Source of the DNA: Sphingomonas sp.
GTDB taxonomy: Bacteria; Pseudomonadota; Alphaproteobacteria; Sphingomonadales; Sphingomonadaceae
Length of the DNA: 64,000 nt
Assembly (NCBI RefSeq): GCF_019635455.1
Contig: NZ_JAHBZJ010000010.1
Span: forward strand, 62,001-126,000
Reading direction: 5' to 3'
Shown here: piece by piece, positions 43,706 through 53,589 of the stretch
Layout: every line of letters begins with the position of its first letter
Numbering within the stretch: the stretch's first letter is position 1
Position numbers and translations under genes: made by a program
Notes under the pieces: model-generated
What the model saw: only the letters and a program-made list of their open reading frames with translations
Told to the model about the DNA's origin: nothing
Database searches by the model: none

Positions 43706-45349
43706 TCATTGTTCGGAGTCCGCAACAGCGTCCTCCCCACCGGCCGAACCGGCTTCTGCGTCCGCGGCCGGCTCGTCGTCGAACCAGTGGGCGCGGGCGG
43801 CCATGATGATCTCGTTGCCCTGCTCCTCGCTCAGGCCATATTCGCCCAGAACGCCGCCCTTGTCCGCCTCGCGCACCGGCGCGGCGGGGCCGTCGCCACG
43901 GCGGCGCGGCTCGGGACGCTTCTTGGCGATCAGCTCGTCGGTCGCCAGATCGGCGAGATCGTCGAGCGTGCGGATCCCCGCCTTGCCCAGCGTGACCAGC
44001 ATCGCTTCGGTCATGTACGGCATGGTCGCCAGATCGTCCTCGACGCCGAGCGAGCGACGCAGTTCGCGATTGGCCTCCTCGCGACGTTCCAGCGCTTCGG
44101 CGGCGCGATTCTGAAGCTCCTGACCCAGATCCTCGTCGAACCCCTCGATCGAGGCGATCTCGTCGAGCTCGACATAGGCCACTTCCTCAAGCGTGCTGAA
44201 GCCTTCGGCGACCAGCAGCTGCGCCAGCGTCTCGTCCACGTCCAGCTCGTTCTGGAACATCTCGCTGTTGGCGACGAATTCCGCCTGACGCTTCTCGCTC
44301 GAATCGGTTTCGGTCAGGATATCGATCGCCTTGCCGGTCAGCTGGCTGGCTAGGCGGACATTCTGGCCGCGACGACCGATGGCCAGGCTCAACTGGTCGT
44401 CGGGGACCACCACCTCGATGCGATCGTCCTCCTCGTCGATCACCACGCGCGCGACATTGGCCGGCTGCAACGCGTTGACGACGAAGGTCGCGGTGTCCGG
44501 CGACCAGGGGATGATGTCGATCTTTTCGCCCTGCATCTCCTGCACGACCGCCTGGACGCGGCTGCCCTTCATGCCGACGCACGCGCCGACCGGATCGATC
44601 GATCCGTCATGGCTGATGACGCCGATCTTCGCACGGCTGCCCGGATCGCGGGCGGCGGCCTTGATCTCGATGATGCCGTCGTAGATTTCGGGGACTTCCT
44701 GCGCGAACAGCTTCTTCATGAAATCGGGATGCGCGCGGCTCAGGAATATCTGCGGGCCGCGCGTTTCGCGCACCACCTTCAGGATCAGGCTGCGGATGCG
44801 GTCGCCGACGCGCACCACTTCGCGCGGGATCTGCGCGTCGCGGCGGATGACGCCTTCGGCACGGCCCAGATCGACGACGACATGGCCGAACTCGACCCGC
44901 TTGACGACGCCGGTGATGATCTCGCCCTGGCGATCCTTGAACTCTTCATATTGCCGCTCGCGCTCGGCATCGCGGACCTTCTGGAAGATGATCTGCTTGC
45001 TGGCCTGCGCCTGGATACGGCCGAATTCGATCGGCGGCAGCGGATCGACGATGAAGTCGCCGACGCCGGCGCCCGCCTGGAGCTTCTGGGCGTCCTTGAC
45101 GCTCACCTGCTTGAAATAATCATCGACCGCCTCGACCACCTCGACGACGCGCCACAGGCGCAGGTCGCCGGTATTGGGATCGAGCTTCGCGCGGATATCG
45201 TTCTCGACACCATAGCGGTTCTTGGCGGCACGCTCGATCGCGTCCTCCATCGCCTCGATCACGATCGCCTTGTCGATCATCTTCTCAGATGCCACCGAAT
45301 TGGCGATGGCGATCAGCTCGGCCTTGTTGGCGGAAATGGCGGTGGCCAT
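43706..45349 (-). CDS. nusA: Transcription elongation/termination factor NusA
   Basis: A 547-residue NusA: N-terminal RNA polymerase-binding domain, S1 domain (GEIITGVVKRVEFGHVVVDL), two KH domains (GACVGMKGSRVQAVVQEMQG; LSLAIGRRGQNVRLASQLTG) and helical repeats at the C-terminus. An acidic tail closes the protein. Its ATG shares one base with the rimP stop. Confidence 0.97.
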   Translation of the reverse strand: MATAISANKAELIAIANSVASEKMIDKAIVIEAMEDAIERAAKNRYGVENDIRAKLDPNTGDLRLWRVVEVVEAVDDYFKQVSVKDAQKLQAGAGVGDFIVDPLPPIEFGRIQAQASKQIIFQKVRDAERERQYEEFKDRQGEIITGVVKRVEFGHVVVDLGRAEGVIRRDAQIPREVVRVGDRIRSLILKVVRETRGPQIFLSRAHPDFMKKLFAQEVPEIYDGIIEIKAAARDPGSRAKIGVISHDGSIDPVGACVGMKGSRVQAVVQEMQGEKIDIIPWSPDTATFVVNALQPANVARVVIDEEDDRIEVVVPDDQLSLAIGRRGQNVRLASQLTGKAIDILTETDSSEKRQAEFVANSEMFQNELDVDETLAQLLVAEGFSTLEEVAYVELDEIASIEGFDEDLGQELQNRAAEALERREEANRELRRSLGVEDDLATMPYMTEAMLVTLGKAGIRTLDDLADLATDELIAKKRPEPRRRGDGPAAPVREADKGGVLGEYGLSEEQGNEIIMAARAHWFDDEPAADAEAGSAGGEDAVADSEQ

Positions 45350-45900
45350 CAGTCCTGTTCCTCTGCTTCGAATTCGTCTGCGCCCTCGGTAGAGAGGGGC
45401 TTGGTTGCGGCGATCAGCCGATCGGTAATCACGAGCTTGGCATCCTCGATCCTGTCGAACGGCACAAAATGGGTGACGCCCTGCGCGTCGGTGATCGAGA
45501 CCAAATTGCCCTTGGGTTCAATGCCGGCCAGATCGCCCTTGAACTGTTTGCGCCCGTCGATCTTCTCGACCAGCGTGATGCGGGCCTCATGCCCCTTCCA
45601 GTCCTCGAAATCCTGAAGACGGGTCAGCGGCCGGTCGATCCCGGGCGAGCTGACCTCCAGCCGATAGGCATGGTCGATCGGGTCCTTGCCCGCCGCCTCC
45701 AGCTCGTCCATCCGGTCCGAGATGCGGCGCGAGAGATCGGCGCAATCGTCGATCGTCAGCTGACGCGTGTCCGGGCGCTCCGCCATCACCTGTAGTGTCC
45801 GATCGCTGGCACCGCCGAACATCTTCACCCGCACCAGATCGAAGCCGAGCGCGCGCGCCTCCGGCTCGACGATATGGGTAAGGGCAGCCATGTCGGCCAA
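45349..45900 (-). CDS. rimP: Ribosome maturation factor RimP
   Basis: A 183-residue RimP for 30S assembly. Motifs include LTHIVEPEARALGFDLVRVK, LTIDDCADLSRRISDRMDEL and YRLEVSSPGIDRPLTRLQDF. I prefer TTG at 45900 because GGAG lies 8 nt upstream; the ATG at 45891 is the alternative, and the longer frame to 45990 is rejected. It is the first gene of the rimP-to-pnp operon. Confidence 0.93.
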   Translation of the reverse strand: MADMAALTHIVEPEARALGFDLVRVKMFGGASDRTLQVMAERPDTRQLTIDDCADLSRRISDRMDELEAAGKDPIDHAYRLEVSSPGIDRPLTRLQDFEDWKGHEARITLVEKIDGRKQFKGDLAGIEPKGNLVSITDAQGVTHFVPFDRIEDAKLVITDRLIAATKPLSTEGADEFEAEEQD

Positions 45901-46113
45901 CGGCAAAACTCCACAAGGACACCGGATACGCCTCATCGCCGCCGAACCCCTGGGGGCCGGCCTCGGCAAGGTTTCCAATGTCGAGAACAATGTTCCTATA
46001 GGCGCTCCGCAACGTCACGGCAAGCCGTTAAGCGGCGGGCTTTGCCCGTTGTGCATCGGCGTGCAACATCCCGCATGCCGGCGCGTTGCCCCGCCATGTT
46101 CACGGAGACCCTC

Positions 46114-47244
46114 ATGCGACTGTTCCCCGCCGCCCTCGCCTGCGCCACCCTGATCGCCTGCACCGGCGCCGCGCCCGGCACCCCGCCCCGGGGCGAGACG
46201 CGCGAGGGGGCGCCGTTCAGGGTGACCCCGGTCGCGGATTTCGATTCGCCCTGGGCGATGACCTTCCTGCCCGACCGGCGGATGCTGGTGACCGAAAAGG
46301 ACGGGCGGCTGTTGCTGCTGGGCGCCGATGGAAAGACCCGCCACGTCCTGGCGACGGTGGACGTCATGGCGGACGGACAGGGCGGGCTGATGGACGTCGT
46401 TCTCCATCCCGGTTTCGCGACGAATCACCTGGTCTATTTCAGCTATTCCGCGACCGATAGCGACGGGCGGAAGGGCGTGGTGCTGGCGCGCGGGACATTC
46501 GAGGACGGTCCCCGGCCGAAACTCGGTGCCATCAAGCAAGTGTTCCGCGCCGATCCCTTTGTCGAGGGGAACGGCCATTTTTCCGGCCGGATCGCCTTTT
46601 CGCCGGACGGCCGATATCTGTTCTTCACCAATGGCGAGCGGCAGAAATTCGATCCGGCGCAGGACCCGAAGGCGACGCTGGGCAAGGTGCTGCGGCTGAC
46701 CCCCGACGGAAAGCCGGCGGGCGATCCCGGCCTGACCGCCAGGGGCTTTCACCCGGCCATCTGGTCCTATGGCCATCGCAACCTGCTCGGCATCGCGTTC
46801 GACCGTGCCGGCAATCTGTGGGAGCAGGAGATGGGGCCGAAGGGCGGCGACGAGGTGAACCTCATCCTGCCGGGGCGCAATTACGGCTATCCGCTGGTGT
46901 CGGACGGCGACCATTATGACGGCCGCCCGATCCCGCGGCACAGCACCCGCCCCGATCTGGAGGCGCCGAAACTATCCTGGAACCCGGTGATCTCGCCCGG
47001 CGGGCTGATCGTCTATTCGGGCGACATGTTTCCGCAATGGAAGGGCGACCTGTTCATCGGCGGGCTTTCCAGCCAGTCGCTGGTCCGCGTCGATCTCGAC
47101 GGCACCACCGCGAGGAAGGGGGACCAATGGCCGATGGGCGCGCGAATCCGCGAGGTCGAACAGGGGCCGGACGGCGCGCTGTGGCTGCTGGAGGATGGCG
47201 GGCGCGGGTCGCAGGGGCGCCTGCTGAAGCTGACCCCGCCCTGA
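46114..47244 (+). CDS. PQQ-type soluble aldose dehydrogenase (lipoprotein)
   Basis: A 376-residue six-bladed propeller of the glucose/sorbosone dehydrogenase family. It has lipobox TLIAC, then FDSPWAMTFLPDRRMLVTEK, GGLMDVVLHPGFATNHLVYF, YGHRNLLGIAFD and EMGPKGGDEVNLILPGRNYG, the PQQ and calcium binding regions. The ATG at 46114 with GGAG upstream is preferred over the one at 46096. Substrate range in this family is broad and not predictable. Confidence 0.88.
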   Translation: MRLFPAALACATLIACTGAAPGTPPRGETREGAPFRVTPVADFDSPWAMTFLPDRRMLVTEKDGRLLLLGADGKTRHVLATVDVMADGQGGLMDVVLHPGFATNHLVYFSYSATDSDGRKGVVLARGTFEDGPRPKLGAIKQVFRADPFVEGNGHFSGRIAFSPDGRYLFFTNGERQKFDPAQDPKATLGKVLRLTPDGKPAGDPGLTARGFHPAIWSYGHRNLLGIAFDRAGNLWEQEMGPKGGDEVNLILPGRNYGYPLVSDGDHYDGRPIPRHSTRPDLEAPKLSWNPVISPGGLIVYSGDMFPQWKGDLFIGGLSSQSLVRVDLDGTTARKGDQWPMGARIREVEQGPDGALWLLEDGGRGSQGRLLKLTPP

Positions 47245-47247
47245 CGT

Positions 47248-47628
47248 TCAGGCGAGCAGGAAGTGCATCCGCGCCGCCGCGACCGGACGATCGCGATCGT
47301 CCTGCCATGCCACCGCCTCCACATTGGCGATGCGCGTTCCCAGCCGGGTGACGTGGCCCTGCGCGCGCGTCACCTTTTCCCGGCCGCCGCGCATGAAATC
47401 GACGGTGACGTTGACCGGCTTGACCACCGCCTCGTCCCGCGCCTCTCCCGCCAGCGCGTGGCGCAGCGCGCTGATCGCCGCGATCTCCAGCAATCCGGCC
47501 AGCGCCCCGCCATGCACGAACCCGGGCCGGCCCAGCACCCGCGGGCCGAACGGCATCGCCAGCACCGGCGCGCCCGGGCCGGCCTCCAGCTCGATCCCCA
47601 GAATCTGCGCATAGGGCGGCAGGATCAT
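47248..47628 (-). CDS. Hotdog-fold thioesterase, PaaI type
   Basis: A 126-residue hotdog protein: RPGFVHGGALAGLLEIAAIS holds the helix and active-site region, and VTVDFMRGGREKVTRAQG follows. Its ATG overlaps the stop of a second thioesterase gene (ATGA), so the two may act as a pair. Confidence 0.85.
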   Translation of the reverse strand: MILPPYAQILGIELEAGPGAPVLAMPFGPRVLGRPGFVHGGALAGLLEIAAISALRHALAGEARDEAVVKPVNVTVDFMRGGREKVTRAQGHVTRLGTRIANVEAVAWQDDRDRPVAAARMHFLLA

Positions 47629-48062
47629 GCCGGCGCCCCGGTGTACATGAAGGTGCCGGCAACGTTGGCGATCGGGTCCTGCGCATCGCCATCATGGGCG
47701 ATGCCGCGCACGAACCCGATCGATCGGGTGACGCGATAGCATTCACCGCGCCCGAACACGTCGCATCCCGCCCGTGCCGGGCGAAGATAATCGACCCGCA
47801 GATCGAGCGTCGCATGCGGCAGGAAGCTGCCCCGTTTCAGCCACACCGACACACTGGTCGCCATGTCGAGCAACGCGACGATCGGCCCCGACGCCAGGAC
47901 GCCGCGCGCGGGATCGCCGATCAGGTCCGACCGAAAGGGAAGCCGCAATTCGCACCAGTCAGGCCCGTGGGCGACATAGCCGATGTTCAGCAGACCGGCA
48001 TGCCCGCCCGTGGCGTGCGTGAAAAAGCGTTGGGGGTCAAAGGACAGGGGCGTGGCGACCAT
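47625..48062 (-). CDS. Hotdog-fold thioesterase, second of a pair
   Basis: A 145-residue hotdog protein: GVLASGPIVALLDMATSVSV is the active-site helix region, and LDLRVDYLRPARAGCDVFGR follows. Sequence similarity to its neighbour suggests an old duplication. Substrates are acyl- or aryl-CoA esters by family; specificity is unknown. Confidence 0.83.
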   Translation of the reverse strand: MVATPLSFDPQRFFTHATGGHAGLLNIGYVAHGPDWCELRLPFRSDLIGDPARGVLASGPIVALLDMATSVSVWLKRGSFLPHATLDLRVDYLRPARAGCDVFGRGECYRVTRSIGFVRGIAHDGDAQDPIANVAGTFMYTGAPA

Positions 48063-48073
48063 CGCGGGAGGCG

Positions 48074-48346
48074 GTAGCGGGCGGCGCCGCGCTTCGCAAT
48101 CGGCGCGTTGGCGCGATTCCCCTGCGCAACCGCGAGTTCGAACTGCTCAGCCATCTTGCCGCGCACCCGGGCCGCTTCGTCAGCCGATCCCGGCTGCTCG
48201 CCGATATCTGGGGGCTGGCCTTCGATCCCGGCACCAATGTGGTGGCGGTCCACATCTCCAATCTGCGGGCCAAGCTGGACCGGCCGTTCGCCTATTCGAT
48301 GATCGAGGGTGCGAAGGGACTCGGCTACCGGCTCAATGCGGTCTAG
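48074..48346 (+). pseudogene. C-terminal remnant of an OmpR-type response regulator
   Basis: In the frame ending TAG at 48344-48346 the DNA reads IPLRNREFELLSHLAAHPGR, LLADIWG, VVAVHISNLRAKLD and EGAKGLGYRL, a complete winged-helix effector domain. No receiver domain, kinase or start codon precedes it; the thioesterase start lies 12 nt away on the other strand. It is most likely a truncated relic. A stand-alone winged-helix protein using a non-ATG start is less likely. Confidence 0.75.
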
Positions 48347-48377
48347 CCTGTCGCACCGAACGAGCGAGAGGATGACG

Positions 48378-49163
48378 ATGACCGCACAGCGCGTGACCAT
48401 TGAGGTGGCGGAGGGGGTCGCCCGCGTACGACTCGATCGCGCCGACAAGCTGAATGCGCTCGATCCGGCGATGTTCAGCGGCATTGCCGACGCGATCGAG
48501 CAGCTGGCGGCGATGCCGGGGCTGCGCGCGGTGGTGCTCACGGGCGCGGGCCGTGCCTTCTGCGCCGGCCTCGACATGGCGAGCATGGCAGGCGGCGGAA
48601 GCGGTCTCGACCTTGGCGCGCGCAGCCATGGCGACGCCAACATCTTTCAGCAGGTCGCATGGGGCTGGCGCACGCTGCCGGTGCCGGTAATCGCCGCCGT
48701 CCATGGCCTGGCATTTGGCGGCGGGTTCCAGATCCTGTCCGGCGCGGACATCCGCATCGCCGCGCCGGGAACCCGCTTTTCGATCATGGAGATGAAGTGG
48801 GGGATCGTTCCCGACATGGCCGGGTTCGCGCTGTGGCGCACCACCGTGCGGGACGACGTGTTGCGCGAACTCACCTACACCGCCCGCGAATTCGACGCGG
48901 CGGAGGCAGCCGCGCTGGGCTTCGTCACGCGCATTGCCGAGGATCCGGAGGCCGACGCGATGGCGCTCGCGCGGTCGATCGCGGGCCGCAACCCCGATGC
49001 GATCCGCGCCGCCAAGCGGCTCGCCAATCTGGCCGCCGACGCCGATGGCGCGACGATCCTGCGCGCCGAAAGCGACGAGCAGGCGCGCCTCATGCGGTCA
49101 CCCAATCAGGTCGAGGCGGTGATGGCCAACATGCAGAAGCGCGCGCCCGTCTTCGCCGACTGA
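48378..49163 (+). CDS. Enoyl-CoA hydratase/isomerase family protein
   Basis: A 261-residue crotonase. Oxyanion-hole elements are FCAGLDMASM and HGLAFGGGFQILSGADIRIA. MKWGIVPDMAG has Asp where hydratases usually place Glu, so isomerase or another crotonase activity is possible. GAGAGG precedes the ATG at 48378; the ATG at 48372 is an alternative. Confidence 0.85.
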   Translation: MTAQRVTIEVAEGVARVRLDRADKLNALDPAMFSGIADAIEQLAAMPGLRAVVLTGAGRAFCAGLDMASMAGGGSGLDLGARSHGDANIFQQVAWGWRTLPVPVIAAVHGLAFGGGFQILSGADIRIAAPGTRFSIMEMKWGIVPDMAGFALWRTTVRDDVLRELTYTAREFDAAEAAALGFVTRIAEDPEADAMALARSIAGRNPDAIRAAKRLANLAADADGATILRAESDEQARLMRSPNQVEAVMANMQKRAPVFAD

Positions 49164-49198
49164 TCGCGGCGAAGCGGGTGCGCAATACGCGGGCGCGC

Positions 49199-52100
49199 CT
49201 ATTCCCACCACCAGGGCAGGCGCGTTGCCGTACCGGTTTCCACCTCGTTCATCGTCTTCGAATCATAGAGATGTCCGCCCAGCATCACGCGCGAAATCTT
49301 GTCGCTGTTGCGGATGTCGGCGGTCGGATCGGCGTCGAGGATGACGAGATCGGCCAGCTTGCCGGCCTCCAGGCTGCCGACGTCCTTCGCATAGCCCAGC
49401 GAGCGCGCGGATTCGATCGTGCCGGCGGCAAGCGCCTGGATCGGGGTCATCCCCCCGCGAACGAAGGACCACAATTCCCAGTGCGGGCCGATCCCGGCCT
49501 GCTGCCCATGGGCGCCGATCGACACATGCCGCCCAGCCTTTGCGATCTTGATCGCCTCGCGCGCATTGTCGTCATCGACGAACTGGTCCTCCGGCGCGCG
49601 GGTGATCCGCATCGTTGCCGCGCGCAGCCGGGCGGGCGGGGTATGGACCAGCAGCGGATTCTTCCACACATCGGTCGCCTGGCGCCAATAGGGGTCACCG
49701 GCCAGCCCGCCATAGCTGACGACCAGCGTCGGGGTGTAGTTGGTATCCGACTGGCCGAACATCTCCACGACATCCTTGTAGAAGATATCGACCGGGATAT
49801 TGTGTTCGAGCGTCGAGTTGCCGTCGGCGATGATGTTCATGTCCATCCCGAACAGCGACCCGCCCTCGGCCACGACCTCCATCCCCTCCGCGCGCGCGGC
49901 GGCGACCACCATTTGCCGTTGTTCGCGACGCGGCTGGTTGTAGTTCTTCACCGAATGCGCGCCCTGCGCCTTCAGGCGGCGGACATGCGCGAGGGCATCG
50001 TCATAACTGTCGATCTGTGCATAGACGTCGGCCGCCTTCGCCCCATAGATGACCTCTCCGGTCGAAAAGATGCGCGGGGCGAGGATCTTGCCCGCCTGCT
50101 GCATCTCGGACGCGACGAAGACATGCGCCGCCTGGCTGGACGGATCGTGCAGCGTGGTGGTGCCAAGCGCGAGGTTCTGGACCAGCGACCAATTTTGCTG
50201 CGGGACGAGTTCGTCGGTGCCGTAGGGGCCGTGCGCATGCGCATCGACCAGGCCGGGAATGATCGTCTTTCCGGTCACGTCGATCGTCTTCGTGCCGGCC
50301 GGCAACTGGATCGCGGCGGTCGGCGCGACCTGGACGATCCGGTCGCCTTCGATCAGGATCGTCGCGTTGTCGATGATGCCGCCATCGCCCGACGCCATGG
50401 TCACGACGCGCGCGCCGGTCAGCGCGACCCGGCCGGTCGCCTTCGCCGCCTTCACCTCCATCGCCATCGACGTGGTGCGCGGCGCGATCGCCGACTTCGC
50501 CCCGCCGGGGGCGGTCGCGAAAAAGGCGCTGCGATCCGCCGTCAGCAGCGTCGGGCCAAGGCTCCAGTGCAACCGCGATCCATCGCCCGACCAGTTGATA
50601 TAGTCTCCGCCATCGGTGCTGACCTTGACCACCGGCAGCGCATCCGCGCGCGGCCCGACGCTCACCTGTTGCCCGCCGGGCATCAACGGCATGGCAAAGA
50701 CCTGGTAATTCTGGCGGAACGCGACGCTCTTGCCGTCGGGTGAAACGATGAATTCACTGGCGAGATCGCCGGTCGCATGGACCCGCCGCTCGGCACCGTT
50801 GAGGTCGGTACTGACCAGCTGGAGCTTGTCGCCGCCATCGATCATGAAGATGCGGTCGTTCGACGCCCCGAACTGTGGCCGCGCCAGATCGCGCGCGACC
50901 AGCACCGGCGCGCCGCCCGTCGCCGCGACGCGATAGACGCCGGGATTTTCCGACCAGCCCGGATTGGTCAGGCCGCCGCCATCGCCCTTTTCGAACACGA
51001 TGGTGCGCCCGTCGGGGGAAAATTGCGGGCGCGCATAATGGCCCGGCTGGCTGGTCACGTCGCGGCCCGCCCCGCCCGTGGCGGACACGGTGCGCAGCTT
51101 GCCCAGCCCGCGGTCGCTCCACTGCACATAGGCGATGGTGCGGCCGTCGCGCGACCAGGCGGGGAAGAGTTCGAGGCCCTCGCTCTCCGCCAGGCTGGTC
51201 AGGCGGCGTGCCGCGCCGCCGGCGGTCGGCTTGACCCACAATTTGCCCAGGCTTTCGAACACGACGCGTCCGCCATCGGGCGAGACTGCGGCAAAGCGCG
51301 GCATCTTCGTCGAAAAGCTGGCCGGCGCGACCGCGATCTGCGGGTGAGGCGCCATCGCGACCGCGCGTGTATCGGCCACGCGGAACGGGATCACCGTCGC
51401 ATTCGCCCCGTCGGCATCGACGCGGCGGATCTTGCCGCCGGCCCAGAACACCACCGACTTGCTGTCGGGCGTCCAGTCCATATTGGGATAGACGCCGGTC
51501 ACCGCCCAGGTTTCCTGCACGTCCTGATCGAGCGCGTCGTAAATCTTGCGCTCCTCGCCCGAGACCAGGTCCTTCACATAGAGTTTCGACCGTGCCGCCT
51601 CGCGCCGGACGAACGCGATCTTCCTGCCGTCCGGCGACGGGGTCGGACGCACCGAGCCGCCAAGCCCCGCCACCGCCGTCTCGGTCTCGCCGGTTTCGAG
51701 GTCGTAGCGTTCGATGTTGAACAGGTTGGTATTGGAATCCTGGGCATATTCGAAAATCGGCCCCGGGGTGATGTTGCGGGTAAAGAACACCGATTTGCCG
51801 TCCGCCGCGTAGATCGGCTCGCCCAGCTCCTTCTGGTGGCGTTCGCTGACCCGCTTGACCAGCTGCACCCCCGCACCGCCCGAGATGTGATAGAGCCAAA
51901 CCTCCCCGGTCCCCAGCGACCGACCGGTGGTGAAATGCTTCTTGGCGACGATATACTGGCCGTCGGTCGACCAGCTTGGCTGGTTCATCAGCCGGAAGTC
52001 CTCCTTGGTCAGCTGACGCTTGTCGCTGCCATCGGCATTCATGATCCAGATATTGTCGCCGCCGCCGCGATCGGAGGTGAAGGCGATGCGCCGGCCGTCG

Positions 52101-52513
52101 GGGGAAAAGCGCGGCTGCACCTCCCAGGCCAGCCCCTCGGCGATGCGCGTCGGGGTGCCGCCGGCGATCGGCATGGTGTAGATGTCACCCAGCAGCGAAA
52201 AGGCGATCGTCCGCCCGTCCGGGCTGACATCGACGTCCATCCATGTGCCTTCGTCGGTGTCGATCCGCGCCTGTTTCAGCGTCGCGCCGGCGGGCGCGTT
52301 GACGTCCCATTTGGCCGGAGCGGGCGCTGGCGACGGGGCTGCCGGCTGCGCGGTGGCGGAGGGCTGGGCAATCGGCGGGGAGGCCGGCCTGGCGTCGGTC
52401 GCCTGATCCTCGGGTGCCTGCGTCTGCGCGACAGGCGGCGGATTTTGCTGCTGTGCCTGCGCCTGGCCCAGAACGAAAAGCGCGGCGAGGACGCCGGCGA
52501 CCGAATGCTTCAT
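49199..52513 (-). CDS. Beta-propeller/amidohydrolase fusion protein
   Basis: An 1104-residue exported protein. A signal peptide (VLAALFVLGQAQA) and a Pro/Gln/Ala-rich linker (to about residue 70) precede TolB-like PD40 propeller repeats (SPDGRTIAF, SPDGRRIAFTSDRGGG, SPDGRKIAFVRRE, and so on, residues about 90-650). A metal-dependent amidohydrolase follows, with GKTIIPGLVDAHAHG, HSVKNYNQ and GSLEAGKLADLVILDADP. This architecture is known in sphingomonads and related bacteria and is thought to be an imidazolonepropionase/prolidase-like hydrolase; the substrate is open. Confidence 0.88.
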   Translation of the reverse strand: MKHSVAGVLAALFVLGQAQAQQQNPPPVAQTQAPEDQATDARPASPPIAQPSATAQPAAPSPAPAPAKWDVNAPAGATLKQARIDTDEGTWMDVDVSPDGRTIAFSLLGDIYTMPIAGGTPTRIAEGLAWEVQPRFSPDGRRIAFTSDRGGGDNIWIMNADGSDKRQLTKEDFRLMNQPSWSTDGQYIVAKKHFTTGRSLGTGEVWLYHISGGAGVQLVKRVSERHQKELGEPIYAADGKSVFFTRNITPGPIFEYAQDSNTNLFNIERYDLETGETETAVAGLGGSVRPTPSPDGRKIAFVRREAARSKLYVKDLVSGEERKIYDALDQDVQETWAVTGVYPNMDWTPDSKSVVFWAGGKIRRVDADGANATVIPFRVADTRAVAMAPHPQIAVAPASFSTKMPRFAAVSPDGGRVVFESLGKLWVKPTAGGAARRLTSLAESEGLELFPAWSRDGRTIAYVQWSDRGLGKLRTVSATGGAGRDVTSQPGHYARPQFSPDGRTIVFEKGDGGGLTNPGWSENPGVYRVAATGGAPVLVARDLARPQFGASNDRIFMIDGGDKLQLVSTDLNGAERRVHATGDLASEFIVSPDGKSVAFRQNYQVFAMPLMPGGQQVSVGPRADALPVVKVSTDGGDYINWSGDGSRLHWSLGPTLLTADRSAFFATAPGGAKSAIAPRTTSMAMEVKAAKATGRVALTGARVVTMASGDGGIIDNATILIEGDRIVQVAPTAAIQLPAGTKTIDVTGKTIIPGLVDAHAHGPYGTDELVPQQNWSLVQNLALGTTTLHDPSSQAAHVFVASEMQQAGKILAPRIFSTGEVIYGAKAADVYAQIDSYDDALAHVRRLKAQGAHSVKNYNQPRREQRQMVVAAARAEGMEVVAEGGSLFGMDMNIIADGNSTLEHNIPVDIFYKDVVEMFGQSDTNYTPTLVVSYGGLAGDPYWRQATDVWKNPLLVHTPPARLRAATMRITRAPEDQFVDDDNAREAIKIAKAGRHVSIGAHGQQAGIGPHWELWSFVRGGMTPIQALAAGTIESARSLGYAKDVGSLEAGKLADLVILDADPTADIRNSDKISRVMLGGHLYDSKTMNEVETGTATRLPWWWE

Positions 52514-52576
52514 GCGAAGAGGCTCCCTGCAACTCTGTTCTGCGACGAGTGGTAACGACCGAAACCGGCCCCGTCA

Positions 52577-53164
52577 TCAGCGGCGAAGCAGGAATACCGC
52601 ATGTTCGGCGCGGAAATTAGCCGCCGCCGCGCTGGTGCGCTGATCGCCCGAGAGGAACCACGCCGACTCGACGGTGATGCCCCGCGCCGCGACATAGGCA
52701 CGAAAATCGTCGATCGTGACGTGGTGGATATTGGGGGTCTCATACCATGCCACCGGCAGCAGCCGCGTCACCGGCATCCGCCCGCCCCACAGCAGCGACA
52801 GCCGCACCCGCCAGTGTGCGAAATTGGGGAAGGAGACGAACGCGCGCTCACCGATCCGCAACAGCTGGTCGAGGACGAGGTGCGGGTACATCGTCGTCTG
52901 CAACGTCTGGCTGAGGATCGCATAGTCGAAGCTCGCGTCCGGATAATCGCGCAGATCGGTGTCCGCGTCCCCCTGGATCACCGAAAGGCCGCGCGAAACG
53001 GCGGTGGCGACATTGGCCGGGTCGATTTCCAGCCCGCGCGCATCGCATCGGCCGGTGTCACGCAGCACGGCCATCAGCGCGCCGTCGCCGCAACCGACGT
53101 CCAGCACCCGGCTGCCCGGTGCGACATTGGCGGCGATGATCGCGAGATCGGGGCGCAGGCTCAT
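52577..53164 (-). CDS. metW: Methionine biosynthesis protein MetW
   Basis: A 195-residue SAM-dependent methyltransferase-like protein with motif I VLDVGCGDGALMAVL and the MetW-specific ILSQTLQTTMYPHLVLDQLL and VSFPNFAHWRVRLSLLWGG. MetW works with MetX in methionine synthesis. It overlaps the GNAT gene by 4 nt. Confidence 0.93.
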   Translation of the reverse strand: MSLRPDLAIIAANVAPGSRVLDVGCGDGALMAVLRDTGRCDARGLEIDPANVATAVSRGLSVIQGDADTDLRDYPDASFDYAILSQTLQTTMYPHLVLDQLLRIGERAFVSFPNFAHWRVRLSLLWGGRMPVTRLLPVAWYETPNIHHVTIDDFRAYVAARGITVESAWFLSGDQRTSAAAANFRAEHAVFLLRR

Positions 53165-53589
53165 CGCGAATACACGCCCGGATCCTCACGGACCATCAGC
53201 CGATCGGGGTGAGGATAGGGTTTCCAGCCCAGGCTGGCATAGACGGGCTGCATGTCGCGGGTGAACAGCGCCCAGCGGCGCAGGCCCTGAAGGTCGGGAT
53301 GTGCGTGCAGCGCGGTCAGCATCGCGCGGGCGACACCCCGGCCGCGATGCGCGGGGAGCACGAACACGTCCGCAAGATAGGCAAAGGTCGCGCGATCGGT
53401 GACGACGCGCGCGAACCCGATCTGTTCGTCGGCGCCGCGCTCATCCGGCGCATAGGCGCCGACGCACAGCGACCCGCGGATCGCCCGCTCGACCGTGTCG
53501 CGCGGAATGCCGACGGACCAGTAGGCGCCGGAGAGAAAGGCATGGATCAGATCGAGATCCAGCTCCTGCGCGTCGAACGAACATCTCAT
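53161..53589 (-). CDS. GNAT-family acetyltransferase between metX and metW
   Basis: A 142-residue GNAT protein with [20 protein letters not shown] (acetyl-CoA loop) and [17 protein letters not shown]. It is joined to both met genes by 4-nt overlaps, so it is translated with them. A role in methionine metabolism is suggested only by position. Confidence 0.82.
   Translation of the reverse strand: MRCSFDAQELDLDLIHAFLSGAYWSVGIPRDTVERAIRGSLCVGAYAPDERGADEQIGFARVVTDRATFAYLADVFVLPAHRGRGVARAMLTALHAHPDLQGLRRWALFTRDMQPVYASLGWKPYPHPDRLMVREDPGVYSR

Noticed and set aside
48659..52555. Two long plus-strand frames (694 and 592 aa) opposite the amidohydrolase and crotonase region
   Set aside because: No recognisable domain, and fully antisense to or overlapping well-supported genes.
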